DNA of 64,000 nucleotides from Paenibacillus xylanilyticus (lineage in GTDB: Bacteria > Bacillota > Bacilli > Paenibacillales > Paenibacillaceae): assembly GCF_013359935.1 (NCBI RefSeq), contig NZ_JABMCB010000202.1, positions 496,001 to 560,000 of the forward strand, given 5' to 3'. The translations under genes were made by a program, and so were the position numbers. The notes under the pieces were generated by a model. The model searched no databases. It was not told where the DNA came from and saw only the letters and a program-made list of their open reading frames with translations. Shown here in pieces: positions 51,188-60,634 of this stretch. Within the stretch, counting starts at the first letter, position 1; every line of letters begins with the position of its first letter.

Positions 51188-52813
51188 TTACATGGATCCC
51201 TGCTGCAGTCGTTCCCGATATTCCTCAGGCGTGTATCCTACAGATTTCTTGAAAATTTTACTGAAATACGTGTAGTTATGGTAACCGACCTTATCTGCAA
51301 TTTCATACACTCTCAATTCCCTGCTCAATAGGTAAGCCTTCGCATGATCGATCCGAACTCGTGTCAAGTAAGAAATAAAGTTCTCTCCCTTATCCTGCTT
51401 AAACAATCGGCTGAGATACGATGGATTGACATTAATTTGGCTAGCTACGCTTTGCAACGAAATATCCTCCGCATAATATTTGTCGATCAACTCGGTGGCG
51501 AGGTCTGTATAGGTACGCTCCTGCATGATTTGGGAATCGGTTTTAAAGTAATACGCAATATGATCCAGCATATCTTGATGAATATCCTCCCAATACTCTC
51601 CCTTCAGAACGATTTCATAAGGCGATTTCTCCGTAAAAGAAGGTTTGCCTCTTTCAGCAGCTCGTGATAAATGGGAGTGAATGGTTTCCATCACCATGAT
51701 ATATTGCTTACGAATACTGCTCTCATCCGCTTGCTCTGCCTCCAGACCAGATCGAATTCCTTCAAGGAACTCCTTTGCTCTTATGTTGTCTTTGCTTATC
51801 CACAATTTCAGGAAATCCCGTTCTTGCTGCGGACTCAGCATTCCGTTCACTTCTTTTCGGGCTGGAGCCTGAATCACATCTTCGTAATACAGTACCTGGT
51901 TGCTGCCTGTGAAGAACCCCTGTTTTAGTGCAAATTCAGCTTCTTGGCACGCCTTTCTAATGCCATGGAAACCGGAAACGATTGTACTTACACCTGCTGT
52001 AAGCGACAGATTCATAAAATCCTTGATGGAAGACAGAAGCTTATTACATAGTTTATTTAGGTCAGCGTGTACAGATTTAGACTCTGGAAGCACATTGACA
52101 ATAACCCAATACTCAGACGAATGTTCGACGAAAATCTCTTTCTCCCATTTGGATGGAATGATCTCTTCCATAATATTAAGAATAGAAAACCGGAGCAGCT
52201 TCTCCCCCTTCTCCACATATTTCCTCTTCGTATCATCGTAATAGTTAACGATGAATTTGATGACAACCAGTTGATCCGATCTTATGTGAAAATGCAGTTC
52301 TTCAGCTTTGGCGACCATATCCTTTCCATTAATGAATCCGCTTACAACATCTTGAAAGAAACTATCCTTCAGATGTCTCAGGTTCTTCGAGTAATCAAGT
52401 GACATAGAAGGTGTGTTTGTCGGGCTGACTTGTTCGCTTTGCAGTTTCTGTCCAATGGTAGTCAGGAGCTCGATCAGGGAGGTTTCTGTAATTTCGCTTT
52501 TAATCAAGTAGTCAGCGGCGCCAAGTTTCAGTGCCTCTTTCACATAATGAAATTCATCAAAATTACTCAGGATGACATACTTACAGGTTTTCAGCACGCC
52601 GGAGGCCTCTTGTATAAGCTGTAATCCATCCATGATCGGCATCTTGATATCCGTAATGATTAGATCGGGAGCCACTTCAAGCGCAAGCTCCAATGCCTCT
52701 TTTCCGTTCCCCGCCTCACCAACAACATAGAAATTGTACTCTTCCCAATTCAGCATGGAACGAATCCCAACACGCATCAGTAATTCATCATCTACGATCA
52801 TTAGTTTGTACAT
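51188..52813 (-). CDS. YesN-type response regulator with AraC domain (second system)
   Basis: 541 residues: receiver (1-120) with D55 in LIITDIKMP, a long middle region of about 300 residues typical of large YesN proteins, and an AraC domain at the C-terminus (about 435-537: SLQSVASQINVNPSYLSRLF, VYEIADKVGYHNYTYFSKIFKKSVG). GGGGGATGCCC precedes the ATG at 52813. It likely activates the transporter operon at 45881. The divergent gap to the alkaline phosphatase gene holds both promoters. Confidence 0.92.
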   Translation of the reverse strand: MYKLMIVDDELLMRVGIRSMLNWEEYNFYVVGEAGNGKEALELALEVAPDLIITDIKMPIMDGLQLIQEASGVLKTCKYVILSNFDEFHYVKEALKLGAADYLIKSEITETSLIELLTTIGQKLQSEQVSPTNTPSMSLDYSKNLRHLKDSFFQDVVSGFINGKDMVAKAEELHFHIRSDQLVVIKFIVNYYDDTKRKYVEKGEKLLRFSILNIMEEIIPSKWEKEIFVEHSSEYWVIVNVLPESKSVHADLNKLCNKLLSSIKDFMNLSLTAGVSTIVSGFHGIRKACQEAEFALKQGFFTGSNQVLYYEDVIQAPARKEVNGMLSPQQERDFLKLWISKDNIRAKEFLEGIRSGLEAEQADESSIRKQYIMVMETIHSHLSRAAERGKPSFTEKSPYEIVLKGEYWEDIHQDMLDHIAYYFKTDSQIMQERTYTDLATELIDKYYAEDISLQSVASQINVNPSYLSRLFKQDKGENFISYLTRVRIDHAKAYLLSRELRVYEIADKVGYHNYTYFSKIFKKSVGYTPEEYRERLQQGSM

Positions 52814-53101
52814 GGGCATCCCCCATTTTTGTTTTTCCTGGATTGAATTAAGGTTCACTACTATTTTGGAAAATGAGAGCCAACCTGATCTTTTTAGCTA
52901 TTCTACCATTTCAAAGACCACGATCCTATCTTCTATCCAAACAAAAGCCGTGTTTTCCAGTACCTTCGTTCATTCATCTCGTCCCCTGACATTCATTCTT
53001 CCTTGCTTTTCAATGCCACCCCTATATTTCTGGTTGTCTGTCAATTACACATCTCTTTTTTTGTTCATTTTACTCCACGTATACAGATATCTTGGTCCTA
53101 T

Positions 53102-53157
53102 TTTACACTCGAATGATAATCTTCATATACAGATGAATAAAGCTTCATATGTTCATG
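53102..53157 (+). promoter_or_regulatory. PhoP-box-like repeats upstream of alkaline phosphatase
   Basis: TTTACA (53102), TTCATA (53122), TTCATA (53144) and TTCATG (53152) resemble the TT(A/C/T)A(C/T)A repeats bound by PhoP; two are exactly 22 bp (two 11-bp periods) apart. GATAAT (53113-53118) could be a -10. The rest of 52859-53101 holds no gene. Confidence 0.4.
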
Positions 53158-53181
53158 TTTAAAATACAAGGAGGAATTATC

Positions 53182-54540
53182 GTGAGATTAACAAAAAAAG
53201 CACTACCCGCAGCAGCACTGAGCCTGGCCATTGCTGCTTCTACAGTCTTGTCTGCCGGACAGGCAAATGCAGTACAAGCTGTTAGTGTAGAGAAAAAACA
53301 AATCAAGAATATCATCTTCCTCATTGGTGATGGCATGGGAACTGCTTATACTTCCGCTTATCGTTATATGAAGGACGATCCTTCAACTAAGATCATGGAG
53401 AGAACCGTATTTGATCCCTATCTTGTGGGAACTCAAATGACATATCCGGATGACGACAGTCAGAACGTAACAGATTCCGCTTCCGCGGCAACCGCTATGT
53501 CTGCTGGCGTGAAGACATATAACGCCGCCATTGCGGTCGATAATGACCATACTGAAGTTAAAACAGTATTGGAGCAGGCGAAGGAAAACGGAAAATCCAC
53601 CGGTCTTGTTGCCACCTCGGAGATCACCCATGCCACGCCGGCTGCATTCGGCGCCCATGACATCAGCCGGAAGAACATGGACGCGATCGCAGATGATTAT
53701 TATGATGAGTTGATCAATGGAGATCACAAACTTGATGTCCTGTTGGGTGGAGGAAAATCCAATTTTGTACGTGAGGACCGTGACTTGTCGAAAAAGTTTC
53801 AGGAAGCTGGCTTTAGCTACGTGACTGATCGCAGCACCCTGCTCGCAGATACAAATGAACAGATTCTCGGACTTTTTGCTGACGGAGGAATGGACAAGAT
53901 GATCGATCGTACTAGCGAAACACCTTCGCTGGCCGAGATGACGAATACAGCCATTGATCGCCTGAGCACAAACGAAAATGGGTTCTTCCTAATGGTTGAA
54001 GGCAGCCAGATTGACTGGGCCGGCCATGATAATGACATTGTTGGCGCTATGAGTGAAATGGAGGATTTTGCAGCAGCATTCCAGGCAGCTATTGATTTTG
54101 CCAAAGAAGACGGCGAAACTCTTGTCGTAGCAACTGCTGACCATTCCACTGGGGGACTCACGCTCGGAAAAGACGGAGAATATAACTTCTTCGTGGATCC
54201 GATTAAAGCTGCAGTACGCACTCCAGACTTCATGGCAGCTCAAATTGCTGAAGGTGCTTCCGTAGAAGAGACGCTTAAGAGCTACCTCAAGCTTGAACTG
54301 ACAGCAGAAGAAATTCAATCCGTAAAAGATGCAGCAAAAGACGCAGATGTAACGACGATCGATAATGCCATTGAAGCGATTATCGATAACCGTTCGTTCA
54401 CTGGCTGGACAACAGGCGGACATACAGGAGAAGACGTACCAGTCTATGCTTACGGTCCGGCAAGCCATCGATTTGCAGGCCTGATCGACAATACGGATAA
54501 TGCAGCAATCATTTTCGATATTTTAAAGAAGCATAAATAG
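53182..54540 (+). CDS. phoA: Alkaline phosphatase, exported
   Basis: 452 residues with a signal peptide (RLTKKALPAAALSLAIAAS, cleavage near ANA-V). The alkaline phosphatase set is present: Asp metal ligand in FLIGDGMG, nucleophile S99 in TDSASAATAMSAG, GLVATSEITHATPAAF, the GSQIDWAGHDND metal ligands, VVATADHSTGGL and the last His in TTGGHTGEDVPVYAYGP. It releases phosphate from organic esters outside the cell. GTG 53182 has AAGGAGGAATTATC upstream; the frame start at 53149 is too early. PhoP-like repeats upstream suggest induction by phosphate starvation. Confidence 0.93.
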   Translation: MRLTKKALPAAALSLAIAASTVLSAGQANAVQAVSVEKKQIKNIIFLIGDGMGTAYTSAYRYMKDDPSTKIMERTVFDPYLVGTQMTYPDDDSQNVTDSASAATAMSAGVKTYNAAIAVDNDHTEVKTVLEQAKENGKSTGLVATSEITHATPAAFGAHDISRKNMDAIADDYYDELINGDHKLDVLLGGGKSNFVREDRDLSKKFQEAGFSYVTDRSTLLADTNEQILGLFADGGMDKMIDRTSETPSLAEMTNTAIDRLSTNENGFFLMVEGSQIDWAGHDNDIVGAMSEMEDFAAAFQAAIDFAKEDGETLVVATADHSTGGLTLGKDGEYNFFVDPIKAAVRTPDFMAAQIAEGASVEETLKSYLKLELTAEEIQSVKDAAKDADVTTIDNAIEAIIDNRSFTGWTTGGHTGEDVPVYAYGPASHRFAGLIDNTDNAAIIFDILKKHK

Positions 54541-54555
54541 TCACCAATCTTCAGC

Positions 54556-54605
54556 AATAGCCCATTCTCTTCTTTCCGTCAGGAATTAGAGATGGGCTAT
54601 TTTTC
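54556..54605. terminator. Bidirectional terminator after alkaline phosphatase
   Basis: AATAGCCCAT (54556-54565) and ATGGGCTATT (54592-54601) with inner CTCT/AGAG pairing, then TTTT. Confidence 0.85.
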
Positions 54606-55358
54606 TTACCTCTGACAAAACTCTCGGATGCTTATGGCTAGTTCTTCTGCATGAGTAAGGGCAAGCATATGATCTGCCCCTTGGATTTCGACAAACCTAA
54701 TCTCAGGTACACGCTTGAAATGCTCGGCAATATTATACATATCCGGCCATTCTATTGTTCCATGTATAAATAACGTACTCGCTGTAATTTTCTCTAAACG
54801 TTCAATAGAAGGCGGCTCTGGCCAAAGGACTTCAAAGCTTCTCCATTCGGTAAATACCCTCCCCATGTAGTGATCATGCATTTCACTCAGTAGGCTCCGA
54901 TGGGGGCTAGCCATCACAGCCCGATAGATCGGTGCTGCTAAGGACAACTCCACGATTTTAGATATATCGGGAGCAGCCGCATTCACGGATGCCATATAAT
55001 TGGTGAACTCCTGCGAATAGTTATATCCTGTTAATGAAGGGGCAATTACCACTAGTTGCTCAACCATTGAAGGATAGGATAACGTAAAGTCAGTCGCGAT
55101 TTGCCCGCCCATGGAATGACCAACAAGTGTTACACGTTCCAGTCCGAGATGTGTGAGAAGTTTGCGCAAATCCTCCACAAGTGAAGTCGGCTCCAGCATA
55201 GCAGGTGAGCGACCTGTTCCTCGACCATCGAAGGTAATGACCTTAAATGACTTTGCCAGTTCAGGCACCATATACCTCCATACCCTTGAGTCGACTCCTC
55301 CCGAGTGAATCATGACTATCGGGAGTCCATTCCCTTCAATTTCGTAAAAAAGTTCCAT
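54606..55358 (-). CDS. Alpha/beta-hydrolase
   Basis: 250 residues with the full alpha/beta-hydrolase set: oxyanion strand IVMIHSGGVDSRVW, nucleophile elbow GHSMGG with S82, TLFIHGTIEWPDMY bearing the acid region, and catalytic His in IQGADHMLALTH. A lid domain of about 60 residues sits between. GGGAGGGGAACAAG precedes the ATG. Esterase, lactonase or similar; the substrate is not evident. It ends at the shared terminator with alkaline phosphatase. Confidence 0.88.
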   Translation of the reverse strand: MELFYEIEGNGLPIVMIHSGGVDSRVWRYMVPELAKSFKVITFDGRGTGRSPAMLEPTSLVEDLRKLLTHLGLERVTLVGHSMGGQIATDFTLSYPSMVEQLVVIAPSLTGYNYSQEFTNYMASVNAAAPDISKIVELSLAAPIYRAVMASPHRSLLSEMHDHYMGRVFTEWRSFEVLWPEPPSIERLEKITASTLFIHGTIEWPDMYNIAEHFKRVPEIRFVEIQGADHMLALTHAEELAISIREFCQR

Positions 55359-55573
55359 CTTGTTCCCCTCCCCATAATGGAAATATTTCCTTAGTACTTA
55401 TTCTATTGTTGATTGTACATCCAGTCCATATTTAAATGAGTTCCACCCGTTACCTTAAGAGGTCAAAAACTACCTTTTATGTTATTGTCGCTGGAGAATA
55501 ATTAAACCAGATCCTCAACCAAAAAAGATTTCAACTAGTTGACTTCGTTGATTTGTCCTCTACCCGGCCAAGG

Positions 55574-55620
55574 ACCTGTACCGATAAAACAAAGAAGCCG
55601 CTAAATTAGCGACTTCCTAT
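55574..55620 (-). repeat. Dispersed terminator-like repeat, copy C
   Basis: ACCTGTACCGATAAAACAAA flank followed by hairpin GCCGCTA/TAGCGAC, on the minus strand just after the Nudix gene ending at 55676. Same flank-plus-hairpin as at 41556. 55359-55573 holds nothing else. Confidence 0.7.
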
Positions 55621-55675
55621 ACGTGTGATCATTCCTAAATAGTGTTTCAGGAGTTAAATCAATCAATCTTCTAAT

Positions 55676-56140
55676 TTATACTAAACTTTCAGGGTCACCA
55701 GGTTCCTCATTACCTAAGTACATATCTGTCTTTTCTCCCTTGAATAATCTTAGAATCTGCTTTCTTAATTTGGACGGATATAACGGTTGTTCGGTAATAT
55801 TTTCAACATCAAGCCATTCATATCCTATTTGGTTTTCGTCACCTTGCAGCATAGAATTGTCAGTTAAACCTACGTATTCGCATAAAAAAACCAAATCTAG
55901 ACGATGAAAAGCTTCGCCGTATACCCCTTCAATTACAAATTCCAATGATAACGGTTCTACATCCACTCCGATTTCTTCCGCTACCTCTCGCTTCACGGCA
56001 TCGGTAAGAGTTTCCCCTGCATTCTGACCCCCACCAGGCATGATATAGATCACATCACCATGATCATCTAGTTTAATTGCAAGCATTTTCCCATCTTTGA
56101 TAATTAATGCTTTTGCAGAATTTCTAATTTTCCGCTCCAT
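55676..56140 (-). CDS. Nudix hydrolase
   Basis: 154 residues with the Nudix box GGGQNAGETLTDAVKREV followed by AEEIGV (about 36-59) after the strand SAKALIIKDGKMLAIKL. Start at ATG 56140 with GGGGGAAC upstream. The second Nudix gene of the window; both have nearby copies of the dispersed repeat downstream. Substrate unknown. Confidence 0.88.
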   Translation of the reverse strand: MERKIRNSAKALIIKDGKMLAIKLDDHGDVIYIMPGGGQNAGETLTDAVKREVAEEIGVDVEPLSLEFVIEGVYGEAFHRLDLVFLCEYVGLTDNSMLQGDENQIGYEWLDVENITEQPLYPSKLRKQILRLFKGEKTDMYLGNEEPGDPESLV

Positions 56141-56228
56141 TTTTGTTCCCCCATTTGCCATTAATCCGTCTCAAGTTGTTCAAGATTCTGTCTGTTGGCT
56201 GTCGCATACTACAAAACAAGCAATAAAG

Positions 56229-56246
56229 GCCCTCACAATGGAGGGC
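56229..56246. other. Small hairpin in gene-free region
   Basis: GCCCTC, ACAATG, GAGGGC (56229-56246). Weak candidate terminator. The remainder of 56141-56424 shows no gene. Confidence 0.35.
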
Positions 56247-56424
56247 TTGCTTTCGTTGATCATGCCGTCAGACTTACTCAGCACATTCGGAACCATTAAC
56301 GCTGAAGATTCCCTCCTGCTGGTTATCGATTAAACTGCTCTGTATATCCCTAATTACGCTTTTCATAAAGATTCTAACACGTATGTCTCAACAAATTCTG
56401 AACATTTAGGAATGCACTACCCAA

Positions 56425-56465
56425 ATTAAAGAGCTAGGCGGGAGTATACCGCCTAGCTCTTTAAT
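56425..56465 (-). terminator. Terminator of the ugp operon
   Basis: Perfect 17-bp stem ATTAAAGAGCTAGGCGG (56425-56441) / CCGCCTAGCTCTTTAAT (56449-56465) with a 7-nt loop, just after the binding-protein stop. Confidence 0.9.
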
Positions 56466-56471
56466 AATAGT

Positions 56472-57785
56472 CTACTTATTTAGTAAGGCATCGGCCTTCT
56501 TCGCTGCTTCAGCTATAGCTGCCTCTGCCGTAATGGACGAATCAACAACCGCGCGTAGAATTTCATCCTTGATCATCTCACCAATCTCTGGGTACACCTT
56601 TTGCATTGGGCGTGGACCCGCATATTCCAGTTGGTCTACCGCCACCTTAAACAGCGGTTTTTCCTCATAAAGCTTCTTCATATCATCGCTTTCCACTGCA
56701 CTAATTCGGCTAGGCAAATATCCCGTGAAGGAGCTTGCATAAATTGTTTGCTCTTTGGCGGTCATCCATTTAATGAACTTCCACGCCGCCTCCTGCTTTT
56801 CTGGAGACAAGCCGGAAGTCATCACCAGGTTGGCACCACCTGTTGGCACTCCATACGTATCATTCGCAGGCATAAATGTCGTCCCAAGTTCAAAACCCTG
56901 CTCTTCTGCAACCTTCATATTATTGGTCAAGTCCGCAGTTGAGGAGAATATCATCGCAGAACGCTGATTGTGGAAATCCGTCTTGGCTTGTGTACCTGCA
57001 TCATCGGTCGTCCCGATGCTCATGATGCCTTCATCCTTCATCTTAAGCCACAGCTTCACTGGTTCAATTCCGGTTTCATTATTGAATGCCGCACTTTTCC
57101 CATCCTCGCTAATCATCGTTCCTCCGCTCTGTCTAACAAAAGCCTCATAGAACCAAATATCAACAGGCATCGAGATACCATAGCGCTGATCCTTAATCGT
57201 TAGCTTGCGTGCATAATCTTCAAATTCCGCCCAATTCTTCGGGCCAGCCGGATCAAGTCCCGCTTCTTTCAGCATCGTACGATTCAAATACAGGATTGGT
57301 GTACTTCGTAAATAAGGAAGAGCATACAGCTTGTCATTTACGTAGGAATTTCCCATTAGTCCTGGAATGAAATCATCCATATCAAGTTGATCCTTCTCAA
57401 CAAATGAAGTCAATTCCTGCGTCATGCCGGATTCGGCAAACACACCAACCGAAGCAATTTCATTTTGCCAAACTTCAGGTGCATTGCCCGCTGCAAAAGC
57501 AGCCTGTGCCTTGGAATGCTGATCTGCATACGATCCTTGGTATTCCGCCTTTACAATGACTTCATCCTGGGATTCATTAAACATTTTAACCAAGTTCTCA
57601 TTGTTCTCGGCGATCTTGTCCCCCCATGAGTACCAATATGTAATCTCTACTGGTTTATTGGCCGCACCATTCGAACTACCAGAAGCAGCAGCATTATCGG
57701 TAGAACCTGCAGAATTGGAATCACCACAACCCGTTAAAGCAAATGCAAGCGTTGCTGCCAACAAAATAGAACCAAATTTTTTCAT
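56472..57785 (-). CDS. ugpB: UgpB-type lipoprotein binding protein (glycerol-phosphate/glycerophosphodiester or sugar)
   Basis: 437 residues. Lipoprotein signal MKKFGSILLAATLAFALTGC with Cys20, then a Ser/Ala/Asn spacer. The body is a family-1 binding protein (VEITYWYSWGDKIAENNENL, AGNAPEVWQNEIASVGVF, GYLPSRISAV) and closely fits UgpB-like proteins in length and in the C-terminal region (YAGPRPMQKVYPEIGEMI). The ATG at 57785 has AGGAGGG seven bases upstream. Last gene of the operon headed by glpP. Sugar specificity is an alternative, but glpP, NagD-type phosphatase and a diesterase remnant favour glycerol phosphates. Confidence 0.82.
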   Translation of the reverse strand: MKKFGSILLAATLAFALTGCGDSNSAGSTDNAAASGSSNGAANKPVEITYWYSWGDKIAENNENLVKMFNESQDEVIVKAEYQGSYADQHSKAQAAFAAGNAPEVWQNEIASVGVFAESGMTQELTSFVEKDQLDMDDFIPGLMGNSYVNDKLYALPYLRSTPILYLNRTMLKEAGLDPAGPKNWAEFEDYARKLTIKDQRYGISMPVDIWFYEAFVRQSGGTMISEDGKSAAFNNETGIEPVKLWLKMKDEGIMSIGTTDDAGTQAKTDFHNQRSAMIFSSTADLTNNMKVAEEQGFELGTTFMPANDTYGVPTGGANLVMTSGLSPEKQEAAWKFIKWMTAKEQTIYASSFTGYLPSRISAVESDDMKKLYEEKPLFKVAVDQLEYAGPRPMQKVYPEIGEMIKDEILRAVVDSSITAEAAIAEAAKKADALLNK

Positions 57786-57809
57786 GGACAAACCCTCCTA
57801 TGAATTGGA

Positions 57810-58634
57810 TTACTTTACACCCGAATAGACAAATGCTTTAATAATTTGCCGTTGTCCAAATAAGAAAACAATCAAAATCGGAACGACCAGAATCATGTTT
57901 CCAGCCATCAAAATGTGCCAGGCGGCTCCTCCGTCGACCTCGCGCAGCTTAGAGATCCCAATCGGAAGCGTTCTTGCTGCATCGGAGGTCGTCATCACGA
58001 GCGGCCAGAAATAATCATTCCAGTGTGCGATGAAGCTGAACAATGCAAAGGTCACCAACGTTGGCCGTGCCATGGGCACCATAATCTTAAGAATGATCTT
58101 CCATTCCGGCGTTTGGTCAAGCCGTGCCGCTTCAATAAGCTCTTCCTGTACTTGCTTGAATGACTGCCTCAGCATGAATATGCCAAAGGCACTGGAAGAG
58201 AAAGGCAGAATGAGTGCCAGCAAATTGTTAATGAGTCCCCACTTGCTGAGCAACAAATACACAGGCAGGAAAATCAGCTGACCAGGAATCATCAAGGTCA
58301 CCATCGTTATCCCGAATAACAGCTTGTCTCCTTTGAAGGAGTACCTTGCAAACGCATAGGCAGCCAATATAATGGTTGTGAACTGAAGCAGGAGTATACT
58401 GACCGATACGACAACGCTATTCATTAGGTATTTTAAAAAAGGCCCTGATTCCCACGCCGCTTGGAAGTTGCTCCACATCACCTTGGAGGGAATCCATTTG
58501 GGTGGAAAGATCACGGTCTCCGGGTAAGACTTCAGTGATGTTGAAATCATCCATAGAAAAGGGATAGCAAAAATCGCAACCAGTACGATCGTGGCAGTAA
58601 TATTCAGGATACGAAGCAATGACTTTCTTGCCAT
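57810..58634 (-). CDS. ugpE: UgpE-type ABC permease
   Basis: 274 residues, six predicted helices, EAA loop IEAARLDQTPEWKIILKIMV (about 158-177) in the CUT1 family. GAAGGGATATATC precedes the ATG. Lies between the UgpA-type permease (19 nt upstream) and the binding protein (24 nt downstream). Confidence 0.87.
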   Translation of the reverse strand: MARKSLLRILNITATIVLVAIFAIPFLWMISTSLKSYPETVIFPPKWIPSKVMWSNFQAAWESGPFLKYLMNSVVVSVSILLLQFTTIILAAYAFARYSFKGDKLLFGITMVTLMIPGQLIFLPVYLLLSKWGLINNLLALILPFSSSAFGIFMLRQSFKQVQEELIEAARLDQTPEWKIILKIMVPMARPTLVTFALFSFIAHWNDYFWPLVMTTSDAARTLPIGISKLREVDGGAAWHILMAGNMILVVPILIVFLFGQRQIIKAFVYSGVK

Positions 58635-58653
58635 GATATATCCCTTCTCCTTT

Positions 58654-59526
58654 CTATTGATAGTGAACCTTGCGGCTCAGCAGCTTGAAGTAGACTAGCG
58701 TAAGCACACCAACAACAACGAGCAGTATAACACCTGCAGCAGAGGCGTAACCGATCTTGAAATAGCGGAATCCGTACTCGTAGATGTAAAAGACGAGCGT
58801 GTTGGTTGAATTAACCGGACCCCCGTTGGTCATGATGGCAATGGTCTCAAACACCTGGAATGAACTGATCAAATTAATGATAATCAAGAAAAACAGGGTC
58901 GGCGAAAGCATGGGCAGCGTAATTTTGTAGAACTTCCGCCACCAATTGGCCTCGTCCAGAGCTGAGGCTTCATACACATCCTTCGGAATGCTTTGGAGAC
59001 CAGCGATGAAGATGAGAGCGTTGTATCCCACGCCTTTCCAGACCGAAACAAGCACAAGCGACAGTAATGAACTGTCGGGACTACTCAGCCACTCCAGTTT
59101 GGGCAAGCCAACCATATCCAGCAAACCGTTAAGCAAACCGAATTTGGGATCCATCAGCCACATCCACACCAGGGATACAGATACAAGCGAAACAATATGC
59201 GGACTAAATAGTGCACCTTGAACAAACCCGAACCATGCCCCTTCCCGATTCAGCCAAATCGCAAGCAGAAGCGAAATCACAATGGATAAGGATACGGAAA
59301 GAAGTGTATAGTTCAAGGAATTGCTCAGGACCTGAAGAAACGCACTATCCTTAAATAACTCGACAAAATTGTTGAAGCCCACAAACTCCTTGACCGGGTT
59401 AATAAAATCCCAATTGTAAAAACTCAAAAAGATCATATAGAAGATCGGATAAATGAAGAAAATAGAGAATATCACGATAGAGGGAGCCACCATGACATAG
59501 GGACGGAATTTGGACCAAACGGTCAT
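58654..59526 (-). CDS. ugpA: UgpA-type ABC permease
   Basis: 290 residues, six predicted helices: MVAPSIVIFSIFFIYPIFY, FYNWDFINPVKEFVGFNN, and EAA loop YEASALDEANWWRKFYKITL (about 190-209). The start overlaps the ATPase stop by ATGA, so translation is coupled. GGGAGGGAAATATTC precedes the ATG. Confidence 0.87.
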   Translation of the reverse strand: MTVWSKFRPYVMVAPSIVIFSIFFIYPIFYMIFLSFYNWDFINPVKEFVGFNNFVELFKDSAFLQVLSNSLNYTLLSVSLSIVISLLLAIWLNREGAWFGFVQGALFSPHIVSLVSVSLVWMWLMDPKFGLLNGLLDMVGLPKLEWLSSPDSSLLSLVLVSVWKGVGYNALIFIAGLQSIPKDVYEASALDEANWWRKFYKITLPMLSPTLFFLIIINLISSFQVFETIAIMTNGGPVNSTNTLVFYIYEYGFRYFKIGYASAAGVILLVVVGVLTLVYFKLLSRKVHYQ

Positions 59527-60611
59527 GAATATTTCCCTCCCAGGACAATGAGCTCTCTAGGTTCAGACCGTTCAAGCTGTCGAGCACGGACTCCGTTCCG
59601 ATCAAAATAGTACAGATCCTGCATGGAGACCGTGACGTTTACCTCGGAGGCGGACTCCAACGGCTTCAAAAAGCTCTTCACGGCCACAGATCCAAGCGCG
59701 GAATCCAGTTGATAGATGATTTCTGCCCCTAGTGTCTCGCGTGTCATGATATGGGCTGTGAATTGAACATGCCCCGTCTGCGGTCTGTTTTCAAGTGTCA
59801 TCGTTGCTTTCTCTGGTCGAAAGCCAACCTGCCCAATGTCATCATCAAGCTGCCCATTTAAATAAGGCAGGATACGTTCGCGATCAATCACATTCATCGG
59901 CGGTGTACCGATAAATTGGGCTGTGAAGACATTATCCGGATCATCGTAGATTTTCATTGGACGATCTGCTTGTTGAATACGCCCTTTATTCATGATGACG
60001 ATACGATCTCCCATCGACATGGCCTCAACCTGGTCATGAGTAACAAAGACAAAGGTTGCGCCTAGCCGTTTGTGAAGCTGAATTAGCTCCGTACGCATTT
60101 GATGGCGCAGCTTGGCATCCAGATTCGACAATGGCTCATCCATCAGGAATACCGCGGGATTCTTAACCATAGCCCGAGCCAAGGCAACCCGCTGACGTTG
60201 ACCACCGGACAGAGCCTGCGGCTTCTTGTTCAAATACTCGGCAAGGCCGACCACCTCCGTGATCTCCTTAACAAGACGCTCTCGCTCAGACCGAGGCACC
60301 TTGCGATTCACGAGTCCAAATTCAATGTTCTCCTTTACCGTCATCATTGGATACAAAGCATAGTTTTGAAATACCATGGCCACATTACGTTTGCCCGGTT
60401 CTACCCCATTGACACAATGGTCTCCGATCCAAATCTCACCGCCCGTTTCTTTCTCAAGTCCTGCGATCATGCGGAGTGTCGTTGATTTTCCACAGCCAGA
60501 CGGGCCGACCAATACCGTAAAGGAACCATCCTCAATGGTCAGATCCAGACCCTCGATGACTTTATCCTGCTTGAAGCTTTTTTCAATTTGCTTCAACACA
60601 ATTTGTGCCAT
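59523..60611 (-). CDS. ugpC: UgpC-type ABC transporter ATPase
   Basis: 362 residues: Walker A GPSGCGKST (36-44), Q-loop FQNYALYP, signature LSGGQRQRVALARA (about 134), Walker B VFLMDEPLSNLD and H-loop THDQ, then an OB-fold MalK-type regulatory domain (about 235-362). AGAAGGAGGGAACGTC precedes the ATG. Unlike the two LplABC-type systems in the window, this transporter has its own ATPase. It could also serve other systems. Confidence 0.9.
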   Translation of the reverse strand: MAQIVLKQIEKSFKQDKVIEGLDLTIEDGSFTVLVGPSGCGKSTTLRMIAGLEKETGGEIWIGDHCVNGVEPGKRNVAMVFQNYALYPMMTVKENIEFGLVNRKVPRSERERLVKEITEVVGLAEYLNKKPQALSGGQRQRVALARAMVKNPAVFLMDEPLSNLDAKLRHQMRTELIQLHKRLGATFVFVTHDQVEAMSMGDRIVIMNKGRIQQADRPMKIYDDPDNVFTAQFIGTPPMNVIDRERILPYLNGQLDDDIGQVGFRPEKATMTLENRPQTGHVQFTAHIMTRETLGAEIIYQLDSALGSVAVKSFLKPLESASEVNVTVSMQDLYYFDRNGVRARQLERSEPRELIVLGGKYS

Positions 60612-60634
60612 GACGTTCCCTCCTTCTCTTTACA

